Shown here: piece after piece, positions 22,987-31,425 of the stretch
Position numbering within the stretch: position 1 is the first letter of the stretch
How the letters are laid out: the number at the start of each line of letters is the position of its first letter
From: an uncultured Alphaproteobacteria bacterium
GTDB lineage: Bacteria; Pseudomonadota; Alphaproteobacteria; CAAHEQ01; UBA3637
NCBI GenBank assembly: GCA_934216505.1
Contig: CAKQBW010000012.1
Span: forward strand, 1 to 36,231
DNA length: 36,231 nucleotides
Reading direction: 5' to 3'
Notes under the pieces: model-generated
What the model was told of the DNA's origin: nothing
Database searches by the model: none
Seen by the model: the letters and a program-made list of their open reading frames with translations, nothing else
Made by a program: the position numbers and the translations under genes

Positions 22987-24027
22987 TTATTTTTTATAAT
23001 CCAAATCTTCACGGCTGCCCCGTACATTAGAATCTACCCCACCCGAAGATTGGTATCTTGCCTGACCAGCCCGCAATCCTTGAACTCTTCTGAAAGATCC
23101 TGGTGCTTGGTAAGAGCCTGCCACAGATTGTTCGTCGTCTTGATCGCCAGTTTCATTATGCGACCAAGGCAAATTACCGCTTCCATGCCCCCCTTCTATA
23201 GGCGGATTGATTACCCCCACATCATCAGAATCATCCCCTTTTTCGGGGTCTTTTGGACCTTCGTCATCTTTCTTGGGGTCGTCCTTTGGCTCGTCCTCTG
23301 TTCCCCCTGGCAATTCTGGCGGTACGGTCAAAGCCTCTGTATTGATAGAATCAATTTCCATTGTTTGCGCCTTGGTCCGCAAACGGGCCGCAATCACACG
23401 CTTTTTCAACGCCAATAATTCGTCCAAAATCAACCGCCGTGAAGCAATAGAACTGGCCGCCGCTGAATAATTGGAAAAATCTGTGGGCAACGCCGCCACA
23501 ATGCCCTTTAATTCGACATAGGCTTTTTTCATCATCAAGGCATCTGTCATCGCCTGAATAGAACGTTGTTGCGCTTTGTAATAGACCCTTTGTCCTTCTT
23601 CACTTAATTGATCCAAAGAGGCTTTTTCCCGCATAATATCTTTAATAATTTTTTCGGTCAATTCAGTCACCGTGCTTTGGGCGACATACCCTTTTGTTCC
23701 ATAAACATCTTCACTTAAAGAAATATCCTCCAAAGAAGCAGACAACTTCAAATCCGCTGAGGCAGAAGGTTTGCCACCATAGCAACCACCACATCCGCCC
23801 GAAGAAGAACTATCGTCCCAAACAAGTTCGGCCACCAAGGCCGTATCGTCCCCCAAAAAGTATTTTACCGCCGCCGTTAAAGCCCGAAATCCAGCACTAA
23901 TCCAATCGGGAATAAGCGCAAAAAATTGCCCATGAAAATCTGTTTCAGGAACAGCCCGTGCAGGTAAAACAGCCCCCCACAAACTTAATGCCCCAACAAT
24001 TGCCAAAAATGTGTGTTTTTTAGACAT
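22987..24027 (-). CDS. Exported T4SS-cluster protein, member of the five-gene family, acidic Pro/Asp tail
   Basis: The 346-residue product has a signal peptide (MSKKHTFLAIVGALSLWGA, cleavage after ARA). It carries a small Cys/Gly/Ser cluster (SSSSGGCGGCYGG) near residue 75. A helical middle (about 100-225) ends in a bundle-like segment (SRRLILDELLALKKRVIAAR). The tail, from about 235, is low-complexity: first acidic with prolines (DEPKDDPKKDDEGPKDPE), then Gly/Ser-rich. Its helical middle resembles the matching parts of the four exported proteins upstream. AAGGAG overlaps the stop of the preceding gene, so translation is coupled. No catalytic motif is visible. A pilus-associated or VirB5-like role is a guess from position only. 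Confidence 0.75.
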   Translation of the reverse strand: MSKKHTFLAIVGALSLWGAVLPARAVPETDFHGQFFALIPDWISAGFRALTAAVKYFLGDDTALVAELVWDDSSSSGGCGGCYGGKPSASADLKLSASLEDISLSEDVYGTKGYVAQSTVTELTEKIIKDIMREKASLDQLSEEGQRVYYKAQQRSIQAMTDALMMKKAYVELKGIVAALPTDFSNYSAAASSIASRRLILDELLALKKRVIAARLRTKAQTMEIDSINTEALTVPPELPGGTEDEPKDDPKKDDEGPKDPEKGDDSDDVGVINPPIEGGHGSGNLPWSHNETGDQDDEQSVAGSYQAPGSFRRVQGLRAGQARYQSSGGVDSNVRGSREDLDYKK

Positions 24028-24028
24028 C

Positions 24029-24802
24029 TTATTCTCCTTTTGTTTCCGAAAGCATTTCCACGGGTTGATGCAACATAAAAGTCAATGCATCGGCTTCCAT
24101 CATTTCAATTTGCAATGTCAAATCCACCAAAGTGGTTTTAATCATTTCGTCCAAAGTTTGGGCATCAATAGCCATCGCCCCTACTTCATTATCGCTACTA
24201 ACTGGGGCTTGGCCAGCGGCCGTCAAATCCCCCTGAATAGCCTTTTGAATTTCCTGACTTAATTGAATATGGAAATCAACCACCTTTTGGGCATAGGCTT
24301 GTCTTTGTTGGAAAATTCCTTCTTTATACGATGTATTTGAACGGTTTTCGCCATCCGCATAAAAAGTATCAATCACCGCCTGACGGGTCGCCTCTAAAGT
24401 GGGATTTTCGCCCAAGGCTTGCGCCAATTTATCATAAACATAGGGCGTTTTTTGATTCCATACATTTTGATTAATATAGGCATAGGCCCCATCTTTAAAA
24501 GCCGTTGCAGCGGCCCGTGCATAAGTGGCGGCGGCCGCATTTGCCCCCGAATTATAACTGCCATCGGCGGTTACGTTAACGTTTTCTTGTTTGGCAATCA
24601 ACTGGGCTTTGGATTCCCCGTCCCCCGACAAATTGATAATTCCCGCCACAATACCCGTAATAGAACGACCGATATCCACCGTTGAAGTAGGATGTAGTAA
24701 AGAAGCGAATAACAACCCACCGTCCGCATGGGAAAGACGTGGCACAAATGTTAACCCACAAAAACACCCCGCCATCATGATATTTAAAAAGGTTTTATTC
24801 AT
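24029..24802 (-). CDS. Exported T4SS-cluster protein of the five-gene family (257 aa)
   Basis: A signal peptide (MNKTFLNIMMAGCFCGLTFV, cleavage near SHA-D) is followed by an Ala-rich helical protein. LEATRQAVIDTFYADGE (about 133-150) closely parallels LESVRQAVEDYVFEND in the next protein upstream. A long helix, RQAYAQKVVDFHIQLSQEIQ, follows, and the end, LDEMIKTTLVDLTLQIEMME, resembles the C-terminal helices of the other members. No cysteine remains after signal cleavage, unlike its neighbours. AGGAGG precedes the ATG. Size (~235 mature residues) and helix content are compatible with VirB5/TrbJ pilus-tip proteins, but I see no sequence signature that proves it. Confidence 0.75.
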   Translation of the reverse strand: MNKTFLNIMMAGCFCGLTFVPRLSHADGGLLFASLLHPTSTVDIGRSITGIVAGIINLSGDGESKAQLIAKQENVNVTADGSYNSGANAAAATYARAAATAFKDGAYAYINQNVWNQKTPYVYDKLAQALGENPTLEATRQAVIDTFYADGENRSNTSYKEGIFQQRQAYAQKVVDFHIQLSQEIQKAIQGDLTAAGQAPVSSDNEVGAMAIDAQTLDEMIKTTLVDLTLQIEMMEADALTFMLHQPVEMLSETKGE

Positions 24803-24811
24803 TTTGACCTC

Positions 24812-25639
24812 CTATCTCCCTGTCCCCGAACGGCTATATTCCACCGTTCCTGAATTATTTAAACCACCCAAAGCCGTCATTTCCAAATCCCGCGCATACA
24901 AAGCATTGATATCATTCATTTGAACATGCGTATCCAAAGTAATAGCACTCATCGCTCCCCACATGCCCATCGGGCTTGTCTGGGCATTGAATTGATCGGC
25001 CAATTCTTTAAAATGATTCGTCATATCTTCGGAATTATTGAGCATTTTATCAGCCATCGCCTGGGCCAAACTCACGGACAAAAGTGCCCAAGTATTTTGA
25101 CGATTTTCTGCACATTTGTTATGGGCATCTTTACATTCCCCATTGATATCAGAAGAATCATTTTCAAAAACATAATCTTCCACCGCTTGTCGCACACTTT
25201 CCAAATCTTCGTAGTTATCCAAAGCATCCACCACAATTTGTGGGGCAAAAACTTCCATCGCACTTGTGGGTAAAGAAACTTCACTGTCTTTAGCCCCCCC
25301 AGAACAACCACCCCCCAAAGATTCTTCCAATTGGCTGACGGCATCTTTGGCATCAATGGTACGATCTGTTTGGCTCCAAGTGGCGGCCGCATCCAAAGCC
25401 GTTGCCATCGCCGTCGCATAGTCAATCCAAATACTCAAAGCAAACGGATAATCGCCACTGCAGCCTGCACAAGAAATCGCCAGTGCTTTACAAACAGTCC
25501 AACAAGCAACATGAGCCGGAGGAACATCAAAAATCGTATGTCCAAATCCTCCAACCCCCATCGGATTTATCAAACCAGCCCGTGTGGGGGTTGCTATCAA
25601 CAAACTAGAAGTCAAAAGGAAAAGTGATAATTTTTTCAT
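24812..25639 (-). CDS. Exported cysteine-rich T4SS-cluster protein of the five-gene family (275 aa)
   Basis: The 275-residue product has a signal peptide (MKKLSLFLLTSSLLIATPTR). It carries eight cysteines after cleavage: four near residues 46-60 (ACWTVCKALAISCAGCSG), two near 109-120 (GGGCSGG is one), and a pair at ECKDAHNKCAEN. This suggests disulfide-stabilised folding in the periplasm. The stretch LESVRQAVEDYVFEND matches its downstream neighbour. The C-terminal part (MWGAMSAITLDTHVQMNDIN, then ARDLEM) parallels the GAM-x-x segments of the other members. AAAGGAC lies upstream of the ATG. Function is unknown; position and export argue for a surface or pilus component of the T4SS. Confidence 0.75.
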   Translation of the reverse strand: MKKLSLFLLTSSLLIATPTRAGLINPMGVGGFGHTIFDVPPAHVACWTVCKALAISCAGCSGDYPFALSIWIDYATAMATALDAAATWSQTDRTIDAKDAVSQLEESLGGGCSGGAKDSEVSLPTSAMEVFAPQIVVDALDNYEDLESVRQAVEDYVFENDSSDINGECKDAHNKCAENRQNTWALLSVSLAQAMADKMLNNSEDMTNHFKELADQFNAQTSPMGMWGAMSAITLDTHVQMNDINALYARDLEMTALGGLNNSGTVEYSRSGTGR

Positions 25640-25653
25640 AATTTTGTCCTTTT

Positions 25654-26541
25654 TTAATAATTTGATTTACGCAAAAGACGCGCCGCTTCCAACGACAAGA
25701 TATTCCCTTGCAACATATTTGTTAAATTCATTCGTTGGGCCAATTCCAAATTCATCAATGATTGAATCCGCATGGCGCCCGCCGTACTGGTCCCAGAGCC
25801 CACCAAGCCCGCCAAAGTTTGTTGGCGCGTTCCGCTGACCGCCGAAGCCATTTGAATATCACTTTTATCCGCTGTTTCCAAAGAACTGGCTGTATCCGTT
25901 AAAGAAGCCCCATCATCTACCGCCCCTTGTTGGACCGTCATCAACGCCAATTCTGCACGGGCAATGCCTTCGGTGGAAATCCATTGTTCATTTCTTTGTT
26001 GGCTACCCCCTCTATCACTGACAATCGCACTTTCTTGAGAAGCGCTCATCTCTCTAAATGTCAAATTGGGGTCTTGCCCGCCCAAACGGGTTAAAGCCTG
26101 CATCACACTTTGACGCGCCGATGAATTTACAAAGATAGACGGATTGGGATCCAAAGGCACCACCTCAATCCCTGTTGCCGTTAAAGATTGCACCGCAAAA
26201 GGCATAGAACCTTCCTCGGTCACCGTTGTCGTAGAACAAGTAGAGCCATCGTCATTGGATTCGGCCGCTTTTTCATAGGATTTTTCGGGTTCAGGACTCC
26301 ATTCATCCGTGACCGACAACATCGCCGCATAAACCAAGGCTTCCGCCGCAATTTGCGCCGCATCAGTATTGACAGCCGTCATCACCGCCACTGTCCCCGC
26401 CGTGGCCAAAGTCAAAGCCAATCCCCCAATTGGGAGAACAACGCCTGCCCAATTTCCCGCTTGCGTTGCCATTGGCGACAGAATCAAAGCTGAGGCCACC
26501 ACCCCCGCCATCAAAGATTTTGTCAGGTGTTTATTGCGCAT
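25654..26541 (-). CDS. Exported T4SS-cluster protein of the five-gene family (295 aa)
   Basis: I place the start at ATG 26541 because AAAGGAGG stands 6-8 bases upstream and a signal peptide begins there (MRNKHLTKSLMAGVVASALI, cleavage after TQA). The open frame extends 8 codons further without support. A second hydrophobic, Gly/Ala-rich stretch (VVLPIGGLALTLATAGTVAV) follows the cleavage site and may be a membrane or pilin-like helix. A helical C-terminal half contains GAMRIQSLMNLELAQRMNL, comparable with the GAM segments of its neighbours. It has one cysteine (DGSTCSTTT). The start overlaps the end of the preceding gene by 11 bases. Function is unknown. Confidence 0.75.
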   Translation of the reverse strand: MRNKHLTKSLMAGVVASALILSPMATQAGNWAGVVLPIGGLALTLATAGTVAVMTAVNTDAAQIAAEALVYAAMLSVTDEWSPEPEKSYEKAAESNDDGSTCSTTTVTEEGSMPFAVQSLTATGIEVVPLDPNPSIFVNSSARQSVMQALTRLGGQDPNLTFREMSASQESAIVSDRGGSQQRNEQWISTEGIARAELALMTVQQGAVDDGASLTDTASSLETADKSDIQMASAVSGTRQQTLAGLVGSGTSTAGAMRIQSLMNLELAQRMNLTNMLQGNILSLEAARLLRKSNY

Positions 26542-28411
26542 TTTCAGCCTCCTTTGCCAAATCATCTAATTCCGTCAGGGTACCCATTTCTTTGACCCCT
26601 AATTGTACGGCCGATAAAGCCGTCCCACGAACCATTTCAAAATACGGATACCTTTCCGCATCGTTAATCACAGACATAGCCCCCAAAGACCCTGTCCCCA
26701 AATTATTATTGATATCGGTAAAGTTTTTAATTCTGTCGTAAAATTTGGACGAAATCGCATTACTGCCTTCGGCAATCATCACCCCCGACAACGCCGTCGC
26801 ATTGGCGGATATTTTTTTCATTTCCTGTAGGCATTCCCTTCTGGTGGAAGTATCCTCTTCGTATTCAGCGCACTTCGTTTCATCTAGATAGGTTAAATTC
26901 ATGGGATTGTTTTTCAACAATTCAACCATCAATTCAGCGGCCGAAGCGATTGTGGTGGCCTCCAAAGACACATCTGTCCCCATGCTGTAATCCGAAGACC
27001 CCCCTTGGGAATTTTGCAAACTTTGAACCCCCTTAACGGTTGTTTCTTTGGTGGCATCATCTTGATTGATTCCTTCCACCGCTTCCAAAATCTGCAACGC
27101 ATATTCAAACGCATTCGTAACGTTCGCTTTATCAATATCTGACGGTTTTAATGCGGCCTTTAATGCCTCTTTTGCCTTGGCCTGATTCGCCACCGTTTTC
27201 AACTCAGCGGGCGACATATTTGGATCCACGGGGTAAGCATTTCCGCCTGACTCAAGAAAAAAATTACCCTTTCCGTCCGTCAGCAACCCATTTTGAGCCT
27301 CTTTCAAAACAGAACCATTAGGCAAGGATAACACACTTTGTCCGCCCCCTAAATTCGTTTCTTGTATGGGGAGTTCCCCCCCCTTTCCAAAAATTGCATT
27401 AAAATCTTTGGTGTCCATTGTCAAAGAACTGCCAAACCAATCTGACCCCATTTTAAGGTCAACAGTTCCATCAGCATTTGGAATAAATTCGTTAATCCCT
27501 GCTTTTTTAATAAAACCCATATCTAATGCACTATCTGGTAGAACTTTGGGCAAAGTACCATTCCATTGAGATTCCAAATGGTCCATCATATCCTTATTAT
27601 ATTTCCCATAGACAGCCTCGGCATCAAATCCTGCATCAGGAGCAGGCGTATTCGCCCCTGACGCCGGCGTTGTCTTAGGGGCAACATTGCTGTTTTGCAT
27701 TGGAAGTTCATAATCAGTTCCATCACCGGGAAGAATATTACCATACCGATCTACTGGCATCCCATTCGCATCATATCCAGCAAATTCGTATTCTCCTTCA
27801 AAACCACTCTGTGGTCCAGATCTCAGTTGGGGAGTCTTCACCTGAGAAGTAACATCTTCGCCAAACTGAGCCCTAAATATATTCTCCTCATCGAGTCCAG
27901 TCTCCACATATGAGTCCAGTGTTGGAGTCGCAGCGGTAGGATTGGAAACAGGTGAATTAGGCTTTGTTGCTGATGCAACAAGACCGTTTATTCTGTCCCC
28001 AGTAACATCTGTTTCTGCTATCAATTTCCCACTAGAATCATACGCTTTAACTCCATAACTACCAGAATGATATGAATTACCATTAGGCAGTTTGCTGGAA
28101 ACAGTACCATTATTAAATATGGTATGTGTCTCGTTTGCATTGGTTGTACTTACCAATCGTGTCACACCATTTCCCTGATAAATTTTATATTCTCCATTGA
28201 GTTTTTGTCCATTTGGAAGCATAGTTCCACTATAAGTTCTCCCACTATTAAGGAGGTTAGTCTTTCCAGATTCAACTATCTCTGAGGCAACGGTTCCTGA
28301 AGCACCATTATTCAACCACGTATTAATTCTTCCCGTCAAATCTGCTTTGGCTATATTTACCCCACCTGCCAAGGCCGTCCCAAACAAACAAAGATACAAG
28401 AATTTTTTCAT
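26531..28411 (-). CDS. Large exported mosaic protein, first gene of the T4SS cluster (626 aa)
   Basis: I start at ATG 28411 (MKKFLYLCLFGTALAGGVNI, a clear signal peptide ending AKA, with AAGGGGGA upstream). The open frame runs 47 codons further but through the promoter and a repeat remnant. Residues ~25-240 are rich in Gly, Asn, Tyr and Thr, with MORN-like turns (LPNGQKLNGEY, LPNGNSYHSGSYG). Their codon usage is unlike the neighbours (AGA, GGA, CTC, ATA, AGT). A Pro/Ala linker (about 240-255) leads to a helical C-terminal half. That half has a cysteine pair region (ETKCAEYEEDTSTRRECLQE) and an end (GSLGAMSVINDAERYPYFEM) resembling the other exported members. It overlaps the next gene by 11 bases. 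Function is unknown; perhaps an adhesive N-terminal domain on a T4SS-exported stalk. Confidence 0.75.
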   Translation of the reverse strand: MKKFLYLCLFGTALAGGVNIAKADLTGRINTWLNNGASGTVASEIVESGKTNLLNSGRTYSGTMLPNGQKLNGEYKIYQGNGVTRLVSTTNANETHTIFNNGTVSSKLPNGNSYHSGSYGVKAYDSSGKLIAETDVTGDRINGLVASATKPNSPVSNPTAATPTLDSYVETGLDEENIFRAQFGEDVTSQVKTPQLRSGPQSGFEGEYEFAGYDANGMPVDRYGNILPGDGTDYELPMQNSNVAPKTTPASGANTPAPDAGFDAEAVYGKYNKDMMDHLESQWNGTLPKVLPDSALDMGFIKKAGINEFIPNADGTVDLKMGSDWFGSSLTMDTKDFNAIFGKGGELPIQETNLGGGQSVLSLPNGSVLKEAQNGLLTDGKGNFFLESGGNAYPVDPNMSPAELKTVANQAKAKEALKAALKPSDIDKANVTNAFEYALQILEAVEGINQDDATKETTVKGVQSLQNSQGGSSDYSMGTDVSLEATTIASAAELMVELLKNNPMNLTYLDETKCAEYEEDTSTRRECLQEMKKISANATALSGVMIAEGSNAISSKFYDRIKNFTDINNNLGTGSLGAMSVINDAERYPYFEMVRGTALSAVQLGVKEMGTLTELDDLAKEAENAQ

Positions 28412-28445
28412 ACAATTCCCCCTTTTTGATAAAATACTTATGGGC

Positions 28446-28474
28446 AGAATAAAACATTCAAAATGCCTTGTCAA
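28446..28474 (-). promoter_or_regulatory. Main promoter of the T4SS cluster
   Basis: On the minus strand: perfect TTGACA (28469-28474), 17-bp spacer, TATTCT (28446-28451). The expected start is near 28439, giving a leader of roughly 28 bases to the ATG at 28411. All genes down to 9756 lie head to tail behind it. Confidence 0.75.
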
Positions 28475-28501
28475 GCATTTTTTTTGTATTTTTTGAAAAA
28501 T

Positions 28502-28551
28502 AGTGGATTCTTCGCTACGATTAGAATGGCAAAAAGGAAGGAGGAATGACA
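28502..28551. repeat. Decayed copy of the inverted-repeat element
   Basis: TGGATTCTTCG (28504-28514) and a terminal AATGACA (28545-28551) match parts of the element at 9595-9691. Read on the minus strand it gives the familiar spurious CHSNRSEEST string. The other arm is missing. Together with the promoter it fills the 164-base gap between uvrA and the T4SS cluster. Confidence 0.55.
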
Positions 28552-28575
28552 AAAGGGCGACTATTACCGAGACCT

Positions 28576-31365
28576 TTACGGCTTTTTCAACATCTTTTTC
28601 AAGTATTTCCCTGTATAACTTTCGGGGACTTTTGCCACCTGTTCAGGCGTCCCCGTCGCCACCACTCGGCCACCGCCATCGCCCCCCTCAGGCCCCATAT
28701 CTATAATATAGTCCGCTGATTTTATGACATCTAAATTATGTTCAATCACAACTACTGTATTGCCCGCCAAAACAAGTGCCTGCAACACATCTAATAACTT
28801 TTGGATATCCGCAAAGTGCAACCCTGTCGTGGGTTCGTCCAAAATATACAGTGTCTTACCCGTGGAACGCCGCGCCAGTTCTTTGGCCAACTTAATTCGT
28901 TGGGCTTCTCCGCCGGACAAGGTAACCGCCGATTGCCCCAAGGTCATATACCCAAGCCCCACCTTTTGCAACAAAGCACACTTATCGTAAATAGAAGGCA
29001 TCGCCGCAAAAAATTCCGCCGCCTCATCTACCGTCATATCCAACACATCGGCGATGGATTTGTCTTTAAATTTGACCTCTAATGTTTCCCGATTATACCG
29101 CTTGCCCCCGCACACATCGCACCGCACATAGACATCCGGCAAAAAGTTCATAGAGATTTGCTTCACGCCATCGCCTTCACAGGCTTCACACCGCCCCCCC
29201 CTGACATTAAAGGAAAACCGACCCGCTTTATAGCCCCGTGCTTTGGATTCAGGCAACAACGCAAACCAATCCCGTATCGGGGCAAACATGCCTGTATAAG
29301 TGGCGGGATTAGACCGAGGCGTGCGTCCAATCGGGCTTTGGTTTATGTCAATAATCTTGTCCAAATACTGGGCCCCTTTGATGGACGAACACGGCCCCGC
29401 CACTTCGTGCGTTTTATTCAACAAGTTATGCAAATTTTTAAAGAGCGTTTCTATCACCAAACTGGACTTACCCCCCCCCGAAACCCCCGTGACACAGGTC
29501 AAAGTCCCCAAAGGAATTTCCACCCGAACATTTTTCAGGTTATGCAAAGTCGCCCCCTCTATCGTCAAAAACTTGCCATTTCCCTGACGGCGATGCGGGG
29601 GGACTTGAATTTGGCGCATACCCGACAAGTACTGTCCCGTTAAAGACACCGGATTTTTTTCCACCTGAGAGGGCGTTCCTTGCGCCACCACATAGCCCCC
29701 ATGGCGCCCTGCCTCAGGCCCAATGTCCAACAAATAATCCGCCGCCCGCATAGTATCTTCGTCATGTTCCACGACAATCACTGAATTTCCCAAGTCCCGC
29801 AAATGGTGCAAAGTGGCCAACAATTTATCGTTATCCCGTTGATGCAAGCCGATAGACGGTTCGTCCAAAACATACAAAACACCCGTCAAGCCGGTGCCAA
29901 TTTGGCTGGCCAACCGAATGCGTTGGGCTTCCCCACCTGACAAAGTGCCCGCAATCCGATTCAATGGTAAATATCCCAATCCCACATTATTTAAAAACTT
30001 GAGCCGTTCCACAATCTCCTTTAAAATGCGATCCGCAATTTCTTTTTTTTCATGACTTAAATGCGTGGGGACTTTTTGAAACCAATCAAAGGCTTTGGCG
30101 ATGGAAAGGCTTGTAATTTCAGCAATGTTCTTTTTCCCGATTTTAACGCACAAGGCTTGCGGTTTTAAACGGCTCCCCTGACACGCCGCACAGGGGGTAT
30201 TCATCATAAAGCGGGAAATTTCCGCACGGACTTCATCTGAATCTGTTTCCAAATAACGCCGTTCCATGTTGGGAATCACCCCCTCAAAGGACGCCCCTTT
30301 GATATGAAAGCCATACAAAATAGCGTGCTGAGTTTGGGCATCCAACAAAGACCACGGCTTATCCAAATCCAACTTTAATCCTTTGACCAACGGACGCAAC
30401 GCATAGCCGTACCAGCGCCCTATTTCTCCATTTTTCAAAGTCCAAGGTGCAATCGCCCCTTGATTGACCGATAATTCAGGACGAGGAATCACCAAGTGGG
30501 GATCTACCGTCAATTTCATTCCCAATCCACCACACTCTGGACAGGCCCCTTCGGGGTTATTAAAAGAAAACAAGCGGGGCTCTAAATCCGTAATCGTAAA
30601 ACCAGAAACAGGACAAGAAAACTTGGACGAAAAAAGCCGTTCTTGATGAGAACTTAAATCCACCACTTTTAACAAACCATCCGCCAAAGCCAACGCCTTT
30701 TCAATGTCCGCCGCCACACGCCCTTGAATGTCCTTTTTCATAATCAGCCGATCAATCACCACACTGATATCGTGGGCTTTATTTTTATCCAAACTGGGGA
30801 CTTCTTCCATCGCATACAATTCGCCATCTACCTGAACACGCACAAAGCCCTGCTTTTGCCATTGGGCAAATTCTTTTTTATACTCCCCTTTACGATGACG
30901 CACCACGGGGGCCAAAATCATCAACTTTATCCCTTCGTCCATAGCACACACAGCGTCCGTCATTTGGCTGACCGTTTGAGCCTCTATCGGTAAGCCTGTC
31001 GCAGGGGAATAAGGCGTGCCCACACGGGCCCACAACAATCGCATATAATCATAGATTTCTGTGATTGTTGCCACTGTAGAGCGAGGATTATGTCCCGTTG
31101 TTTTTTGTTCAATAGAAATCGCCGGAGAAAGACCTTCAATTAAATCCACCTCAGGCTTATTTTGTAAATCCAAAAATTGACGCGCATAAGTGGAAAGGCT
31201 TTCCACATAACGCCTTTGTCCTTCGGCATAAATCGTATCAAAGGCCAATGAAGACTTCCCACTACCCGACACCCCCGTTATCACCACTAATTGATTTTTG
31301 GGAATATCCACATCAATGTTTTTCAGATTATGTTGCCGTGCGCCCCGAATTTTGATATATTCCAT
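28576..31365 (-). CDS. uvrA: UvrABC excinuclease subunit A
   Basis: UvrA is the DNA damage-recognition ATPase of nucleotide excision repair. I start at ATG 31365 (MEYIKIRGARQHNLKNIDVD, with GAAAGG upstream); the open frame extends 20 codons further without family similarity. The 929 residues hold two ABC modules. The first has Walker A GVSGSGKSSLAFDTIYAEGQ near residue 31 and signature LSGGEAQRIRLASQIG. The second has Walker A GVSGGGKSSL, signature LSGGEAQRIKLAKEL and Walker B LYILDEPTTGLH. Zinc sites are CPVSGF with CPECGG in the first module (the alphaproteobacterial CPVSGF form) and CEACEGDG with CDVCGGKRYN in the second. It follows the ABC exporter gene by 60 bases and may be cotranscribed with it. 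Confidence 0.97.
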   Translation of the reverse strand: MEYIKIRGARQHNLKNIDVDIPKNQLVVITGVSGSGKSSLAFDTIYAEGQRRYVESLSTYARQFLDLQNKPEVDLIEGLSPAISIEQKTTGHNPRSTVATITEIYDYMRLLWARVGTPYSPATGLPIEAQTVSQMTDAVCAMDEGIKLMILAPVVRHRKGEYKKEFAQWQKQGFVRVQVDGELYAMEEVPSLDKNKAHDISVVIDRLIMKKDIQGRVAADIEKALALADGLLKVVDLSSHQERLFSSKFSCPVSGFTITDLEPRLFSFNNPEGACPECGGLGMKLTVDPHLVIPRPELSVNQGAIAPWTLKNGEIGRWYGYALRPLVKGLKLDLDKPWSLLDAQTQHAILYGFHIKGASFEGVIPNMERRYLETDSDEVRAEISRFMMNTPCAACQGSRLKPQALCVKIGKKNIAEITSLSIAKAFDWFQKVPTHLSHEKKEIADRILKEIVERLKFLNNVGLGYLPLNRIAGTLSGGEAQRIRLASQIGTGLTGVLYVLDEPSIGLHQRDNDKLLATLHHLRDLGNSVIVVEHDEDTMRAADYLLDIGPEAGRHGGYVVAQGTPSQVEKNPVSLTGQYLSGMRQIQVPPHRRQGNGKFLTIEGATLHNLKNVRVEIPLGTLTCVTGVSGGGKSSLVIETLFKNLHNLLNKTHEVAGPCSSIKGAQYLDKIIDINQSPIGRTPRSNPATYTGMFAPIRDWFALLPESKARGYKAGRFSFNVRGGRCEACEGDGVKQISMNFLPDVYVRCDVCGGKRYNRETLEVKFKDKSIADVLDMTVDEAAEFFAAMPSIYDKCALLQKVGLGYMTLGQSAVTLSGGEAQRIKLAKELARRSTGKTLYILDEPTTGLHFADIQKLLDVLQALVLAGNTVVVIEHNLDVIKSADYIIDMGPEGGDGGGRVVATGTPEQVAKVPESYTGKYLKKMLKKP

Positions 31366-31425
31366 CTGATTGCCTTTCGTGAAAAATCGGTTCACCATTA
31401 TACTCTTTTTTCCCAAAAAAAGCAA

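Noticed and set aside
28412..28552. 47-codon N-terminal extension of the 626-aa protein
   Set aside because: It runs through the promoter at 28446-28474 and the repeat remnant; a signal peptide with a ribosome-binding site starts at 28411.
31366..31425. 20-codon N-terminal extension of UvrA
   Set aside because: The UvrA family begins at MEYIKIRGA (31365), where a ribosome-binding site is present.
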